A stretch of DNA of 64,000 bases. Origin: Pyxicephalus adspersus. Taxonomy: Eukaryota > Chordata > Amphibia > Anura > Pyxicephalidae. Both the position numbers and the translations under genes were made by a program. Within the stretch, counting starts at the first letter, position 1. Each line of letters opens with the position of its first letter. Positions 34,901 through 47,897 of the stretch are shown piece by piece. The stretch covers positions 67,671,661 through 67,735,660 of the forward strand of contig NC_092860.1 in NCBI RefSeq assembly GCF_032062135.1, written 5' to 3'. The notes beneath the pieces were generated by a model. It made no database searches, had not been told where the DNA came from, and worked only from the letters and a program-made list of their open reading frames with translations.

Positions 34901-35589
34901 GGTTCCTCAAGCTGAGGCTGACATCTCCAGTTTAATGATTCCATTGTAGTTCTGGCACCAGTACCCTATGGCAGAGCCAGCTGCATGCCTAGAATGATGT
35001 TTTTAGATGTTTGTTAAGTTGATATTCTAGCCATTATTGTAAGGGTGCATTCTTTGCACTGGCCACCAATTTATGAGATTTTTGTTCCCACTGACAACTA
35101 GAAAATTAGCTTTGACAGGGGTTTTATTGGAGGCAGATCACACTGTCCTGTTATTCCATCTCCCTCCTCCAACTTATATTAAGTTTCCTTTGTATTTTAC
35201 ATAATCAGGCTTTATTATTGTCTAGATCATTATAATCTACTACCTTACTGCCTTCTATAACCTACTGCCTTCAATTGCTAGTCCCCTTCCAGCTGAGAAT
35301 AATTCATTGTCTGCTGTTGTGTTTTGATGATAATCAAAAAATGGGCAATTGCTGAAAAAAAAAAGAAAAAGTTAAATTTAAAAGCTTATTTGCAGCGTAC
35401 ACAGTACATTTCTCCCACACAGGTGATAAAGATGTTTGTCCTCCTTCTTCAATGTATGTGCCATGTATGGACATCACTAAATACTAGTTGCTAGCTGGGC
35501 TATTTACCACTCATGTGCTGGCAGTTTTCTACCTACCCCAAGTGACTGTTTAAGATCCAGCCTAGATAGGAATCTCAGTCTTCTAACAA
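34901..35589. other. No gene seen
   Basis: Unremarkable sequence; no domain, TIR or RNA gene found. Confidence 0.45.
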
Positions 35590-36200
35590 AACAAAGCTCT
35601 GGAAAATTGATTGAGGTACAAGAACTTTATTTCTGTTACAATCATTTTTAAGATGTATAAGTCACATAGTAGTACAGGAAACAGTAACAAACGATAATAC
35701 TTAAAGATTTTACAGTTGCACTTGAAGGTATTGCAAATATTGACATTCTGTTATGGGATAAGGCAGATATCCAGAACAAAGCGAAAACACACGGGTGTCA
35801 TCATTACATCAAGCATTACTTGAGGAACGTCAACAAATTACAAGTGCAAAACTTCCCTGAAGGTGTTGTGAGAAAAAACAGGTAAAGGAACAGGTAAGAA
35901 AGAGAGAGCGAATAAGAGGGGGAGGAAGAGAGAAATATCGGAGGGAAAGGATAGAGTAGTGCCCAGGGGAGGGACACAAGACAATGCTATAGGGAAAGAG
36001 GTGTCCAGATAGCTAAGAACTTGGTGTGCCTGTCCTGAGCGAAAGAGGTCAGCTTCTCATTAATCATTATTCCGTAAACCCTCTGTAATACCTCCATATA
36101 CCTATGAGAGGGTGTCTTCCAGTAGAATGCAATAGTCAGTCTAGTGGCACAAAAAATAAAACCTATCAACGTTTGTTGTGTTTTGGATTCACTGGGCATA
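35590..36200 (-). mobile_element. Tx1/L1 LINE 3' end: ORF2 C-terminus and 3' UTR
   Basis: The minus frame 35987-36199 ends INEKLTSFAQDRHTKFLAIW, the usual last residues of L1/Tx1 ORF2. Downstream (35590-35985) comes a 3' UTR whose sense strand is pyrimidine-rich, as in the plus-strand LINE 3' UTR at 10.6 kb. No poly(A) signal is obvious at the end. Confidence 0.65.
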
Positions 36201-37470
36201 GGCTTATTTAATAATGCTTCTAGGAGATGCTGTCAGGTATCCACATGCATCCCAGTGCGAATACAGTTATAGACTCTGATCCACAGTATCGCAGCTCTTG
36301 GGCAGGACCACCAAATATAGGTCATTTTACCGTCTGTGCAAGTTCTGAAACAGCGCAGGGAATACCCAGGGACAAATTTGACTTTTCGAGATGGCGTGAG
36401 GTACCACCGATAGAGGACCTTATTGGAGTTTTCCAATGTAGCAATATTTAGGGAGGATCTGGAAATAGACACTCATATGTCCTCCCAGGTTGCATAATCT
36501 ATGGCTACATTGAATTCTTCTTCCCAGTGTTGCATATGAGGAAGTTTAATACAGGCCTTGGATGACAGCTATGAGGCTTGGATTAGTGATATAAGGCCAG
36601 GCACCAGGGGATCCATTCTGCATCTCTGTTTGAAGGCAGTGAGTGTTAACAGACCAGAGTTACCTATAATAAGAGAGGAGATGAAATGGTGCAATTGTAT
36701 ATATCAGTAGTCTTCAAACTCTGAAGCCTACAAAGTCGGAGAAGGACTTCACTCAACCAAATGTCAGGAAGGAGTATCTGTCTCTAAACCTCTTATCCAG
36801 CAACCACCTGAAAGTGGAGGGAGATTCCAATCCCAGGGGGAAGAGGGGACAGTCAAAGATGGGGAGCAAGGGTAGCTGGGCCTATATAAGGCCTCATATA
36901 AGGACTCATTCCCAGAACTTAAGGTGGTATTGTAAATGCAAACTAAGGTGGGGAGGCTGGTAAACTATTGCGATATGGGCTGCTGCATAGTTGTTAGCCA
37001 GTACTGGGATTCCTAGACCCTCCTGTAGTTTGGTGCAATATAGGGAAGTATGGAGTATTCGGGAACGAGTAGAGCCCCAAATGAATGCTTTATTTTAGAT
37101 TGAAGAGATCGAAGGATGTGGGATTTCACTGTGAAAGTACCCTAAACGAATATAGAATACGAGAGACAAACCAAGAGATAGGTCTTTCCAGGTGTCCAGG
37201 GTCGACTGTAGATGGCGAAAGAGAGGCATTTAATTGGCTTGAACAATTCCGAATGTGAGGGAGCCAGATGAACTCACAGGATCAGAAGCCTGTTAGTCCA
37301 GGTTAGTGAGCCAGATCAGAGTAGATAGCTTGCACCCAAGTTATGAAAGATTGGCCAAAAGGTTCCTCCAGAATTTTATTCAGGTTACCGATATAGGGAC
37401 TGGTCTTAGTTTTTAAGTAACTAGTGGCTAGGGAGTGTGAAAACAGTTACGCTTTCTAGCTAGTGGGAAG
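36201..37470 (-). pseudogene. Tx1/L1 ORF2, thumb and C-terminal domain (broken)
   Basis: Minus-strand pieces across frames show FGIVQAN near 37.2 kb, an FRVLSQ...PTSFDLFNLK-like block, and at 36233-36472 VLYRWYLTPSRKVKFVPG followed by CFRTC and YIWWSCPRA. The last is the Cys-rich C-terminal domain of L1/Tx1. Many stops interrupt. A trace of RT text (EPFGQSFITWVQAIYSD) near 37.3-37.36 kb is directly followed by post-RT sequence, so the catalytic palm with its FADD box is missing. Confidence 0.75.
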
Positions 37471-37484
37471 CCCGGTTTGTTGGC

Positions 37485-38399
37485 TTAGAGGTAAAAGCGT
37501 TGTTTAGACCAACGGAGAGTCCCCTTCGCAAGGTCAGTATGGCACAGATGCAGTTCTGGTCTAAGTTTCTCAACCTTACATAGGTTAGACTGAGAAGGGT
37601 TGGACTTAAAAGCTTGCGTGACCACACAAGTTTTGCTTCTAGTTTGTAAGACAGCCTCTGTAAGACAGCCTAATATGAGAGGAAAAGGATGATTTATTAA
37701 ATTAACAGGATCATGGTCAGTCCAGAGCACTATATGAATGAGTGTCGTGGATGCCACTAAAAGGAAAGTGTGGGCACAAAAACATGGTCTATTCTGGAGT
37801 GGAGTTTGTAGGGGTGTGAATAAGTAAAGTCTTTTGCCAGGGAATGGAGTTCACCCCAAGCATTCTCAAATTGTACCTAGATAGAAGTTGATTGAATGTT
37901 GCAGAATCCATCATCACCAGATTTGCTCCTTTCACAGATTTGTCCAGCTTTGGATTGAGGACCAAATTAGAATCCCCGCAAATGAGCACAGTCCCCCGAC
38001 CATGATGTTCCAGCAGTTGGAAACATGGGACAGAAAGCAGGTTTGATGCTTGTTGGGGGCATAGTAAGTGAGTACTGTAACCCCTGCATCCTGTAGCATC
38101 CCTTGATCAATAAGTATCAATAAGTACCGGCCATTCGGGTAAGCCAATTGTTTAGTACAGTGAAATTGCAGAGACTTGCAGTTTGCAATCTATAAACCTC
38201 TCTGCTTAGTATGGCCATTAGCTAGGTATACCTGAGAGAAAGGAGCATCAAAATAGGACGAATAAGAAGCAGAGCCTAGTTTAAAATGATCCTCTTGCAG
38301 ACAAGCTATATCAATATGATTAGCTTTAAGGTACCTAAATACTTTCTTGTTCGGAGAGTTCAGACCTTGAACATTCAAGGTCAATAAAATTAATGCCAC
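37485..38399 (-). pseudogene. Tx1/L1 ORF2 APE-type endonuclease (frameshifted)
   Basis: The start at 38399 reads LNVQGLNSPNKK and CLQEDHF, containing the first Asn and the catalytic Glu of APE endonucleases. 37789-37989 carries ICGDSNLVLNPKLD (GDFN-type motif). 37485-37757 carries LWTDHDPV (the terminal SDH-type motif with Asp-His). The pieces lie in two different frames, so at least two frameshifts are present. The enzyme nicks target DNA to prime reverse transcription. No ORF1 is seen upstream, consistent with 5' truncation at about 38.4 kb. Confidence 0.8.
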
Positions 38400-40870
38400 C
38401 AGACTCTGGTTTTGACTATATCCACTATACTTTCAAAAGTATCACAAACAATCCTAATTAGACCTTACGTGTCTTGTTTCTTTTAACACAGGAAATGTTG
38501 ATGTGGCCATGTTCCATGATTCCATGTTCTTCTTGAAGATGTATTGCTGTCAATAACTATTTTATTTTAGTGATGCATAAACATATATCTTCTTGAAATA
38601 TTTTGTTGACAAACTTGCCTTTCTCCATTTGCTAAGGACAATGGGTCAAGGTCAGGGCATAGGTTGTGAGAACGATCCATTATGGATTCCACCATCGATA
38701 CACCTCACCCAGAATACCATAGAAGGCCTCTGCTGGGCTTTTATTGGCAGGTTGGAAATCGCTAAGGTCCAGATTTATAAACATCTTCATTATTTAAAGA
38801 TGAAAATGAAGGAAGAGCCAAATTCTGTTGCAGGAAAAAATGTAATTTATTTTGGCTGTTGGAAGCGGAAACAATAATTAAACCCAGACACATTCGAGTG
38901 GAGACATTAATAGAAAAATATGTAGAAATTTGGTTTTATTGTTACAAAAACCTTCTAAATAATCAAGCAGATCCAAAGAATGTATAAAGCTTAAAAATTC
39001 AGAAAGCATAAAATGACAGTCTTACTATATTTTTCACATCTTAATGTCTTAATGTAAGTCAATAAGTGTATTATTTACGCTCACACAAAAGTAAAAAATT
39101 AACAATATTTTTCTTACACGTTTGGGCTGCTTCTTTTTACCTAATATTGCAAATAACAAATTTAGTAACTTTTTACATTTGTGCTAGTACGGCTCACTGC
39201 CACCAGCTGTCACATGTGAAGTCACTGGTTCATTTTGAACCAGGGCTGCCATGAAATTGCTTGAGTGGCTGGAAGGTCTAGCCAAACTTCACAACTCAGA
39301 GGTAGGTCTAGAGTGAAATTTACCCTAAAGATTCTTGACCTCCAGAGGTTTTAGCCATAATGTGCAAGTATGCAAAACATATTTACATATTACACTACAC
39401 AAACTTACCTGCCAAAAAAGACTCCTCCAATGCTGCACTCTGTGGGCTCCATTTGGGTGCCAAGGCTTCTGTCTATAAACAGCCTTCTATTATTTCTGGT
39501 GCCTTCAGCCATCTTTATTGGCTGGGATGGAATGACATAATTCCTGCACTTTTTTTCTCTGCCACGGAATTGTTTATTTGGTAAATTGAGCTGACATGCT
39601 GAAGCGGCTTTTACATACAGTAGGAGACTTTACAATCTCTTGTCATAAAGAAATCCTGCCTACAAGCTCTTGTAATGAACTCAGGTTTGTGTTCCCTAAT
39701 AAATTATTTTAAACTTAGACTTCTAGCATGTATGGTGACAGAGGAAATGTTTCAGAATCTAGACTATTCTAAGAACAGTGATTTATTATTTACACTTACT
39801 TCTCACAGCCAAGTTTTTTTTTTTTTTATAGCATAGCACACCATGCTGGCAAATTTTGTCTTTTCAGGGTAAACAAGTTTTCTCTATGAATCACTTCTCA
39901 CCCAATCTATTGATATTTGATAATGTATTAGCCATAGACATCAGTAAAGGTAATAAAAAGTTTTGCATGCAACAACATTTTTGAATACTGAATTTACCGG
40001 TCTGTGTTTTTCTTTATGTTTTTTTATTTTATTTTGGTAAAATATTTTGTCAAAAAATATATCAGAAAAAGTGTGTGGATATATTTATTATAATATTTTA
40101 TTATTATTATTATTATTATTATTATATTTGATCACTGTTTATATTGTTATCAGTGATGCATTTTATGCCCTAGGTTTATACTTCAGTCAAAGCATTTTTC
40201 TGTATTTTCAGGTAAAATTTCTAAGTATCTTGATATATATTCACATTAGTTTATTATAAAGTATATATGGTAACAAACAAATCCTCGACATACATTTAAA
40301 AGTTAACCTGTGGTCATACAACTGTTTAGAAATGTATGTATTCTCACCAAGAAGTAAGCAACTTTGGAAAAATTGATCAGCTCAGTTCATCTTGTTAGCC
40401 CTCCCAGCAGTATTCTAGACTTGTAATCTCTAACATAAACACATGCATGTACCCTGTCCGTATGGGACCTGGATATGTTATGTGGACCTGTTATTGTAGT
40501 GCAATTACCACTATTAGTGGAAATATAAATATATTATATTTTTTTTAGCTGAATTTCCTAATCTAGTTTATAGATTAAATAGTGGTCATAGTTAAGAGTG
40601 TAAAAGAGCCTACATTCCTAAAACAACTGTCAGTGGTCCCAACACCCATATTATTATTATTAGCATTCCAGTCAAATTGTAGGGGTCATCAATTTTTAAC
40701 AGCACTTGAGTGACCATACAATTAAAAGGTAGGAAAGCATACTATGATATGTGATCTCCTGTTCACTGGTTATCAGCATGTAACATTTTAAGGAAGCTGT
40801 TTCCTTTCCTTACCAGGAGTAAATCAAAGACCTTAGAAAAATGAACTGTGAGCACAGGCAAAAATAAACA
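38400..40870. other. No gene recognised
   Basis: The plus frame 38593-38877 (94 aa, containing GQGQGIGCENDPLWIPPSIH) has no relative I recognise. An (ATT)n array is at about 40098-40124. There are no TIRs or RNA genes. Confidence 0.45.
40098..40124 (+). repeat. (ATT)n microsatellite
   Basis: About nine ATT units follow AATATTTT. Confidence 0.9.
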
Positions 40871-40879
40871 CACTGTCAA

Positions 40880-41060
40880 ACTTCCATTTTCGACATTATA
40901 CAAGAAGGATCTTGTTTATTGATTAATTTCGGTATATTTACATTGTAATTTGGTAACGCAAGCCAGTTTCATGTGAATCATGTCAGTTTCAGCTGTGACT
41001 GATTAAAATAATATCTTCGGCTGCACAAAGAGTCCATGCATGTTACTGGTATCAGGAAAC
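40880..41060. promoter_or_regulatory. Candidate conserved non-coding element
   Basis: Unique sequence with TTGATTAATTTCGG, TTTACATTGTAATTTGGTAA, TCAGCTGTGACTGATTAAAA and repeated ATCATG/CATGTGAATCATG words. It is non-coding and has no repeat signature. The call is inferred from appearance only. Confidence 0.22.
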
Positions 41061-41709
41061 TATTCAAAACAGGTTGAGTTATAGAGCATGGGCTGCATTC
41101 CAGAACATTAAAAGAATCCCTAATGCAAGGAAACATCACTTTACAAAACACCCTACCACATGGAACAAAGAAACTGTTTTGTTTTATGTGGTTTTCCTTC
41201 TAAAGTGGCTGGAGGGGGAGGGAGTCTCATAGGACAATTTAGAATAGTTAAGACCCTGAACAACATCAATGAGGGTAGATTATATTAAGATGACCACACA
41301 TACCTAGGGTGTGAAAATCTTTATTTCCATCTGTAGAACCCGTAATAAAGTAGAAACCAGGAGAGTTAGAAGAATGTTTGTGCTTGGGTTGTGACCCTAA
41401 ACTTTTTAACCCCATAAGTGTTACTGATGCAAGCATTTGACCAAGTTTAACCTAAGACGTATGTAAACTTACTGTACTTTTACAGAATATGGGGCAGAAT
41501 AAGCATATGGTATACCATTTAAATTATTTAACCACACAGAGCATTATCAACAAAAATATGTAAAAAAAATCTTAAGATAATAACTGCAAACCATAATTTT
41601 AGAAATCTAAAGCTATAATTATCTTGTAAGTGTATCTTGTAGTGTCACATTCCTGGTAGGTAAAATCAGTTTTTGAACTTCAGTTAGTGTACTCAGGTAT
41701 AGTCTCTTA

Positions 41710-41784
41710 GGGTTCTATTTATAAATCAGAGAATCAAACTTTTCCTTGTGGGAAATGTCAGATTCACTGTTTTATAAATAGACC
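41710..41784 (+). mobile_element. Small palindromic MITE, copy 2
   Basis: GGTTCTATTTATAAATCAGA at the left is mirrored by CTGTTTTATAAATAGACC at the right. The GAATC / GATTC pairing continues inward. It is a shorter relative of 11649-11801. Confidence 0.65.
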
Positions 41785-42274
41785 TCCTAGTGTCTGCATA
41801 AGAAGATACATCTTGGAGACTGTAAGTGTGCTTCAGACAGGAGGAGCATTTCCTTCAGTTTCCTCTTTCTTTTTCTGTTACTCAAACTGTACACTGTAAC
41901 TGAATGTTTATGGATAAAATGCTCTGCAGTGATTGCAGCAGCGGTCAGAGAGGGCTTGTTATAAAGCACATTTACTGTTTGTTACAAATGTGTAAATACT
42001 TGAATGTCTATAGCCTGGTCACAGGCTCATTTTAAAGGTGCAAATTTCTAAAACATAATAATAAAAAAGGACAATGAAGATAAGCATAAGAGCTACAGAT
42101 CTGGCACCTTCAAAGCTGAGTGTTAGGTTAATGTAAAAAGACACAAATTATTGCAGCTCAGTAATCTGGTATTTATTCATTCACAGCACCAAGGTATGTT
42201 GAAATTGTAGAGCAGTTCATTGTACATTTACACATAACCTTTACATATGTACATATACACAGAAATAAAAGCGA

Positions 42275-42425
42275 GAAAATACCTTTTCTTTGCTGGGGTC
42301 TGAGTTTTCATAGGTCCGCATAGATCCAAATGACTTAAGACAGGGGGTGTTTAGCTCTGCGGTTGGTACATTTGAGAAAACATACCCTGGCTATTTTGCC
42401 TTCATGCAGCTGGTATACTTCAGAC
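42275..42425 (+). repeat. Local duplication, unit 1
   Basis: TACCTTTTCTTTGCTGGGGT, GAGTTTTCATAGGTCCGCA, GACTTAAGACAGGGGGTG and CAGCTGGTATACTTCA recur in the same order and orientation at 43292-43430. There is no coding frame across both copies. Confidence 0.75.
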
Positions 42426-43291
42426 AGGTAGTGTTTTAATGCAGAGGAGATATAGACTATCTCTTCTATAATAAAAAACCTGCTTGCTCACATTTTAAAT
42501 TTTAGTTCCACTTTATTTGTACTTATTAGTTTGTCTTTTTCTAGGTTTTACAACAAATTCCTAACTATATCAGTAATATCCATGATAACATGCAAAACAA
42601 TTAATGTTTACTAAATTAAAAAAGCACATTTAGCAACCAGAAAAAAATGTCTGTGAATTGCATTTGAAATCCTAAAGTTATAAAGCAGTTCAAAGTGCAT
42701 GCTTTAGGAAGACAACAAAAAGATAATTTTATTAGTCTACTGTTTTCCTCTCAATGTCCAGTCACATGATGGAGGAGGGACAAGTTGGAAACCTGGTGAA
42801 CAAATTAGGACTATTACAAGTCAGCTCACTGCTGGACACATGGCCTGGCCCTTCTTGTTTTATTGGAAACAGCAGGAACTAACAGAGACCCTAAATTACA
42901 TCAAAGCCATGCAGCATTCTGTAACCTTTTGAAAATCAATGTAGCTGACAAATTTGCCTTCCTTGGTACAAAGTTCACATTTTTTCTCTTTTCTTTAGGA
43001 ACATATGATTTGTGCTTTGCTTCTAAACATTTCAGGTGTTTCAGTGTCAGTCTACCTTTTATTTAACAACTCATGTGGAGATTTAATTGCTTCTTTTCCA
43101 AGATGATATGCTATCCAACCTTGCCCCAGTATGTTGTTTCATGCTTCTGCTCTACACAATGCTTTGTCCCATTTTCTTTTCTGTTTGGGACCTTGTGCCA
43201 GATTTCAGGTTGTTCAAATTTATTAGAATATATTAATTATTTTGCTGTAATAATCAAAGCATTTTGTTAGCGTAATCATCAATGAAAGTTA

Positions 43292-43430
43292 GAAATTACC
43301 TTTTCTTTGTTCGGGTCTGGGTTTTCATAGGACTGCTTAGATCTGAGTGACTTAAGACAGGGGCTGTTCAGCTCTGCTGTTGGTCTATTTGATATCATGG
43401 TTATTTTTCAGCTGGTATACTTCATTGTTT
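43292..43430 (+). repeat. Local duplication, unit 2
   Basis: This is the direct copy of 42275-42425, about 1 kb downstream, diverged by substitutions and a small deletion. The intervening kilobase is not duplicated. Confidence 0.75.
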
Positions 43431-43439
43431 TACTGAATT

Positions 43440-45840
43440 TGTCAATTTTTTTACCACTGGCATGCAAATTTTTACCAGGAAGATGATACCAAGTCTCGAT
43501 ACAGTTAAAATGTATTTCCCCCTGACAGTGTCAACAACTTCACTGGACTCCTGTTCACATTTTCTCTACAGGTATATGTATGGCTTCTAGTGATACAGCA
43601 ATTTTCCCAGATTCAATTCAACTTGAACTCTCCTGATTTCCAAATAAATGCTAAGAAGGTAAGGTATGTAGGAACAAGTCCCAAGCATAATAACAATAAA
43701 AATCATGTGGGTTTTCTGTAAATTGAAGTTCTAATTTAACTGGAAAACCTGTTTTTAAATCTGACGGTATAGGTAGTTTGCATTGCATTTTATCTCCAAA
43801 GCTTTCCAATGGTTCATTCTTCAACGTTTACACTTATAAAAATTATGGCACCAATAAAAAGATTACCTTATGGAACAAAACTAATGTATACCATGAGGGC
43901 ACTTGTGTCTTAAAAGGCAAAAATGTAAATACACACATATCGTGTTTAGAAACTGCAAGGAACCCTCTTGAAAATAAAACCAGACCCTTTAGTAGTAATA
44001 TTTCTGCAGCCAGAAATAATGCACAGATTCTCTGAGCTATTAACAAAGAGCTTAGGCATCAGTTGTTTACCTATGCTGTGCTCACCCAAGGGTGTCTATT
44101 CATGTGTCCCAACTGAAGAATATACTTAAGTTTCTAAAAAAAACAGCATCTTCCAGAAGAATATGCAAAGAAGTATTTAATATAGTAAAATAGTAAATAT
44201 TAGTTTTGGGTACTCCAAGGGCAAAGCCTAAAGCCTTTACCACCAATTTTCCAGTCAATATTATTTCCTTGTTATTTAGTTTACATATCTATCTTTTCTC
44301 AATGAGTTTGATGGATAAATAGATGGCAATCTCACATGCTGGTCCATAGTATAAAAACAAATTTAGGTGTAGTAGAAAAAAGGGCTGTAAGGTAAAAATG
44401 GTAACATGCAGGCCTTTGTTTCCTTAACAAATATTTACAGTTAACAACACTCACAAAATTAATGATTTAAAGTAGCATATCCTATAAAACATCCAACACC
44501 TGACCCTGGGTTCACCAATTACAGCATCAACAGAAATTCTGGCTTTGACATTGTTAGCAATAATGGCAATAATTTGTTTCTAAAGGTAATACCAGCGCAG
44601 TGTGTATTAATTATTTTTTTTCTAATACACACATAAATTAATATATTTTATTTTTTTGGAGTTTAGCTTTAAATAGTTTATATTACTTTTTACTTTTTTC
44701 TTCTAAAGAAAAAAAGGGCTTATATATGCTTAGCCTCCAACTGGATCAAAAACAAACACTAACTAATAGACCTAAAAGCAGATGTATGTGGTATATTAAA
44801 AAGTAATAACTTTTTAATAATCTATGATTAAATTTAATGTGGTGTGCCATTTCTCTAGTCTTGTCTTTATACTACACTACCTCAAAGTTTGACCGGTAGA
44901 AAAAAAAAATTAGCGTTTCATTTTTTTTGTATTGTAGGAACTGAATCTGTTTGGTGTCATATGGATGTGATTCACCACAAGGTAATATTGTATATGGAGC
45001 CTCACAATATAATACACCTGCCCGTGAGTGTGAATGCAAATCTCCATTCGATGAGGCATACAGTAAAAATATCATGTTTGCAGTGCCTTTTATTTCAAAT
45101 ACTTTAAAGTAAGTACTTTTTTAAGATTTTTCAGAGCTTTCTTCCTGCTGAAACTGGTGTTAAAATCATTAAGTTTTATGGACCAGAGAAAATATGCCAG
45201 TGGAATTTAGATGCAAATTGAAGGAAAAGTGCTTGTAAGTGATCCTACGGTAATCTTCATGGACCTATTAAAAAAAGTCCCTTAGGACTCACAAAATGAA
45301 ATCCTGTTATATTCTTGTTCCTTCCACCTCAGCCTTCTTATCTGGCAGTCCTAATTTGTCTGACATACAGCCCTTGCCCATATTTACAAAGCAGGGTTTT
45401 TTTATAGTCACTTTCTCTTCAATTTGGGACACCATTTTCTAAACATTTTGTGTGTTTTGCGGCAATATTAAAGTCTAGGAACACAGCTTGAGACAGACTG
45501 CAAAAACTTTATATGAGCTTGTGAAAAAGCTTTTTAATCAGAGTATTGCTCTTTATTCACAATCTGTGCATAATTCAATTTAGCAAACAAATAAAAAGAA
45601 TACTATTTAAAGAAACTACTGCTATTACAACAAGCATTGTTTTATGATTACTGTATATGGTTTGACAATTTAATATTAGTATTAATTCAAATTTTTGTCT
45701 GATTTCACATGGCATTATTTATTTTTGATTATTTTACTTTTTATATTTGGGTCAAGCTGACCAGCAAAAGCAGCATTAAAATAAAATAGAAAACAAAAGT
45801 ATAACATAGCATCTTTGATCTGCACTTGCAAATTTATAAA
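43440..45840. other. No gene seen
   Basis: AT-rich sequence with chance frames only (43778-44035, 44889-45107 and antisense). No domain, RNA gene or TIR was found. Confidence 0.45.
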
Positions 45841-45845
45841 ATATA

Positions 45846-47456
45846 CAGTTAGGTCCATAAATATTTGGACAACTTTTTTTCTAATTTTGGTTCTGTACAT
45901 TACTACAAACAATTTTAAATGAAACAACTCACATGAGACTTTCAGCTTTAATACAGTGGGTTGAACAAAAAGATTGCATAAAAATGTGAGGAACTAAAGC
46001 CTTTTTTTACACAATCACTTTATTTCAGGGGCTCAAAAGTAATTGGACAATTGACTCAAAGACTATTTCATGGGCTGGTGTGGGCAATTCCTTCATTATG
46101 TCATTTTCAATTAAGCAGATAAAAGGCCTGGAGTTGATTTGGAGGGGGGGGGGTACATGTATGTGGAAGATTTTGCTGTGAACAGAAAACATGCGGTCAA
46201 AGAAGCTCTCCATGCAGGTGAAACAAGACATCCTTAAGCTTTAAAAATAGAAAAAACCCATCCAAGAAATTGCTACAATATTAGGAGTGGCAAAATCTAC
46301 AGTTTGGTACATCATGAGAAAGAAACAAAGCACTGGTGAACTCAGCAACGCCAAAAGACCTGGACGCCCAAGGAAGACAACCGTGGTGGATGATCACAGA
46401 ATCATTTCCATGGTGAAGAGAAACTCCTTCAAAACAGCCAACCAAGTGAACAACACTCTCCATGAAGTAGGCGTATTGATATCCAAGTCTACCATAAAGA
46501 GAAGACTGCATGAAAGTAAATACAGAGGGAGCACTGCAAGGTTCAAGCCACTCCTAAGCCTCAAGAATAGAAAAGCTGGATTTGACTTTGCTCAAAAACA
46601 TCCAAAAAAGCCAGCAAAGTTCTGAAAAAAAATGTTCTTTGGACAGATGAAACCAAGATCAACCTTTAACAGAATGATGACAGGAAAAAAGTATGGAGAA
46701 GGCGCGGAACAGCTCATGATCCAAAGCATACCACATCATCTGTAACACATGGCGGAGGCAGTGTGATGGCTTGGGCGTGCATGGCTGCCAGTGGCACTGG
46801 AACACTAGTGTTTACCGATGATGTGACACAGGACAGAAGCAGCCAAATGAATTCTGAGGTGTTCAGAGACATACTGTCTGCTCAAATCCAGCTAAATGCA
46901 GTCAAATTGATTGAGAGGCGTTTCATAATACAGATGAACAATGACCCAAAACATATAGCCAAAGCAACCTAGGAGTTTATTAAAGCAAAGAAGTACAATA
47001 TTTTTCAATGGCCAAGTCAATAACCTGATCTGAACCCAATTGAGAATGTCTTTTACTTGTTGAAGACTAAACTTCGTGAGAAAGGCTGCTGCAGTAAAGG
47101 TCTGGCAGAGCATTAAATAGGAGGAAACCCAGCATCTGGTGATGTCCATGAGTTCAAGACTACAGGGTGTCATTGCCAGCAAAGGGTTTCAACCAAGTAT
47201 TAGAAATGAACATTTTATTTTCAGCTTTTTAATAAGTTCAATTACTATTGAACCCCTGAAATGAAGTGATTGTGTTAAAAAATGGCTTTAGTTCCTCACA
47301 TATTTATGCAATCTTTTTGTTCAACCCACTGAATTAAAGCAGAAAGTCTGCAGTTCAACTGCATCTGAGTTGTTTCATTTAAAATTATTTGTGGTAATGT
47401 ACAGAATCAAAGTTATAAAAAAATTGTCTCTGTCCAAATATTTATGGGCCTAACTG
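45846..47456 (+). mobile_element. Tc1-like DNA transposon, full length, inactive
   Basis: The element is 1611 bp and flanked by TA. The left end CAGTTAGGTCCATAAATATT mirrors the right end AATATTTATGGGCCTAACTG, and the TIRs extend inward for roughly 190 bp (AATGAAACAACTCA and GGTTGAACAAAAAGATTGCA also mirror). It carries one degraded transposase gene (separate entry). The end sequence is of the CAGTTAGGTCC type known from fish and frog Tc1 elements. It can move only if another copy supplies transposase. Confidence 0.9.
46191..47190 (+). pseudogene. Tc1-like transposase (DDE), broken
   Basis: The start ATG at 46191 begins the N-terminal HTH region. In the same frame stops occur at 46242 (TAA) and 46248 (TAG). 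An open piece, 46287-46625, then holds STVWYIMRKKQSTGELSN and KRPGRPRKT (the second HTH and the GRPR AT-hook-like linker). Next comes a stop in FW-type text (TTC TGA) and a frame change. The catalytic core follows: WTDETKIN (first Asp), MAWACMAASGTG, NNDPKH (second Asp) and PDLNPIEN (Glu), with further stops after KAT and in WPSQ-stop-PDL. The three catalytic acidic residues survive, but the reading frame does not. Confidence 0.9.
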
Positions 47457-47459
47457 TAT

Positions 47460-47897
47460 GTCTGGGCGAAATAATATCTTGCATATGCATATTTACATAT
47501 TTCTCTAAGTTTTGTCTTTTTAAATATGCTGCAAAGAATACAAAAAAATGTCTTTTGATCATGTCCGACAACCTTTTAGCTAACTTCCTGTTTACACTGA
47601 CAACTGTGCTGCACTGAAATCTCAAATAGTGTCATCAGTTTGAGTTCTCCCTTACTGGACTACACAATACCTACCCCTGTGTTATGGAAGTGTGGTAAAT
47701 TAGGTGTTCTGTTGTTCAGCACTGGAGAAATGGCCAGGGCTAACAAAACTGCTTAAAACTTAAGCAAAGCAAATGTGCTGTGTTGTCAGCTTAAACAGAA
47801 AGTTAGGAGCACACTTCATTTCCAGTAAATCAACAGGTTTATTTTTGTACTACAGTTAGCATCTGTCTTAAAGGCTGTGGTTGTCATCTAAACAATA
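47460..47897. other. No feature seen
   Basis: Short unique spacer between the Tc1 element and MITE P copy 2. Nothing recognisable on either strand. Confidence 0.5.

Noticed and set aside
38593..38877. 94-codon plus frame as a host exon
   Set aside because: No splice sites at the ends, no homology recognised, single copy in the window.
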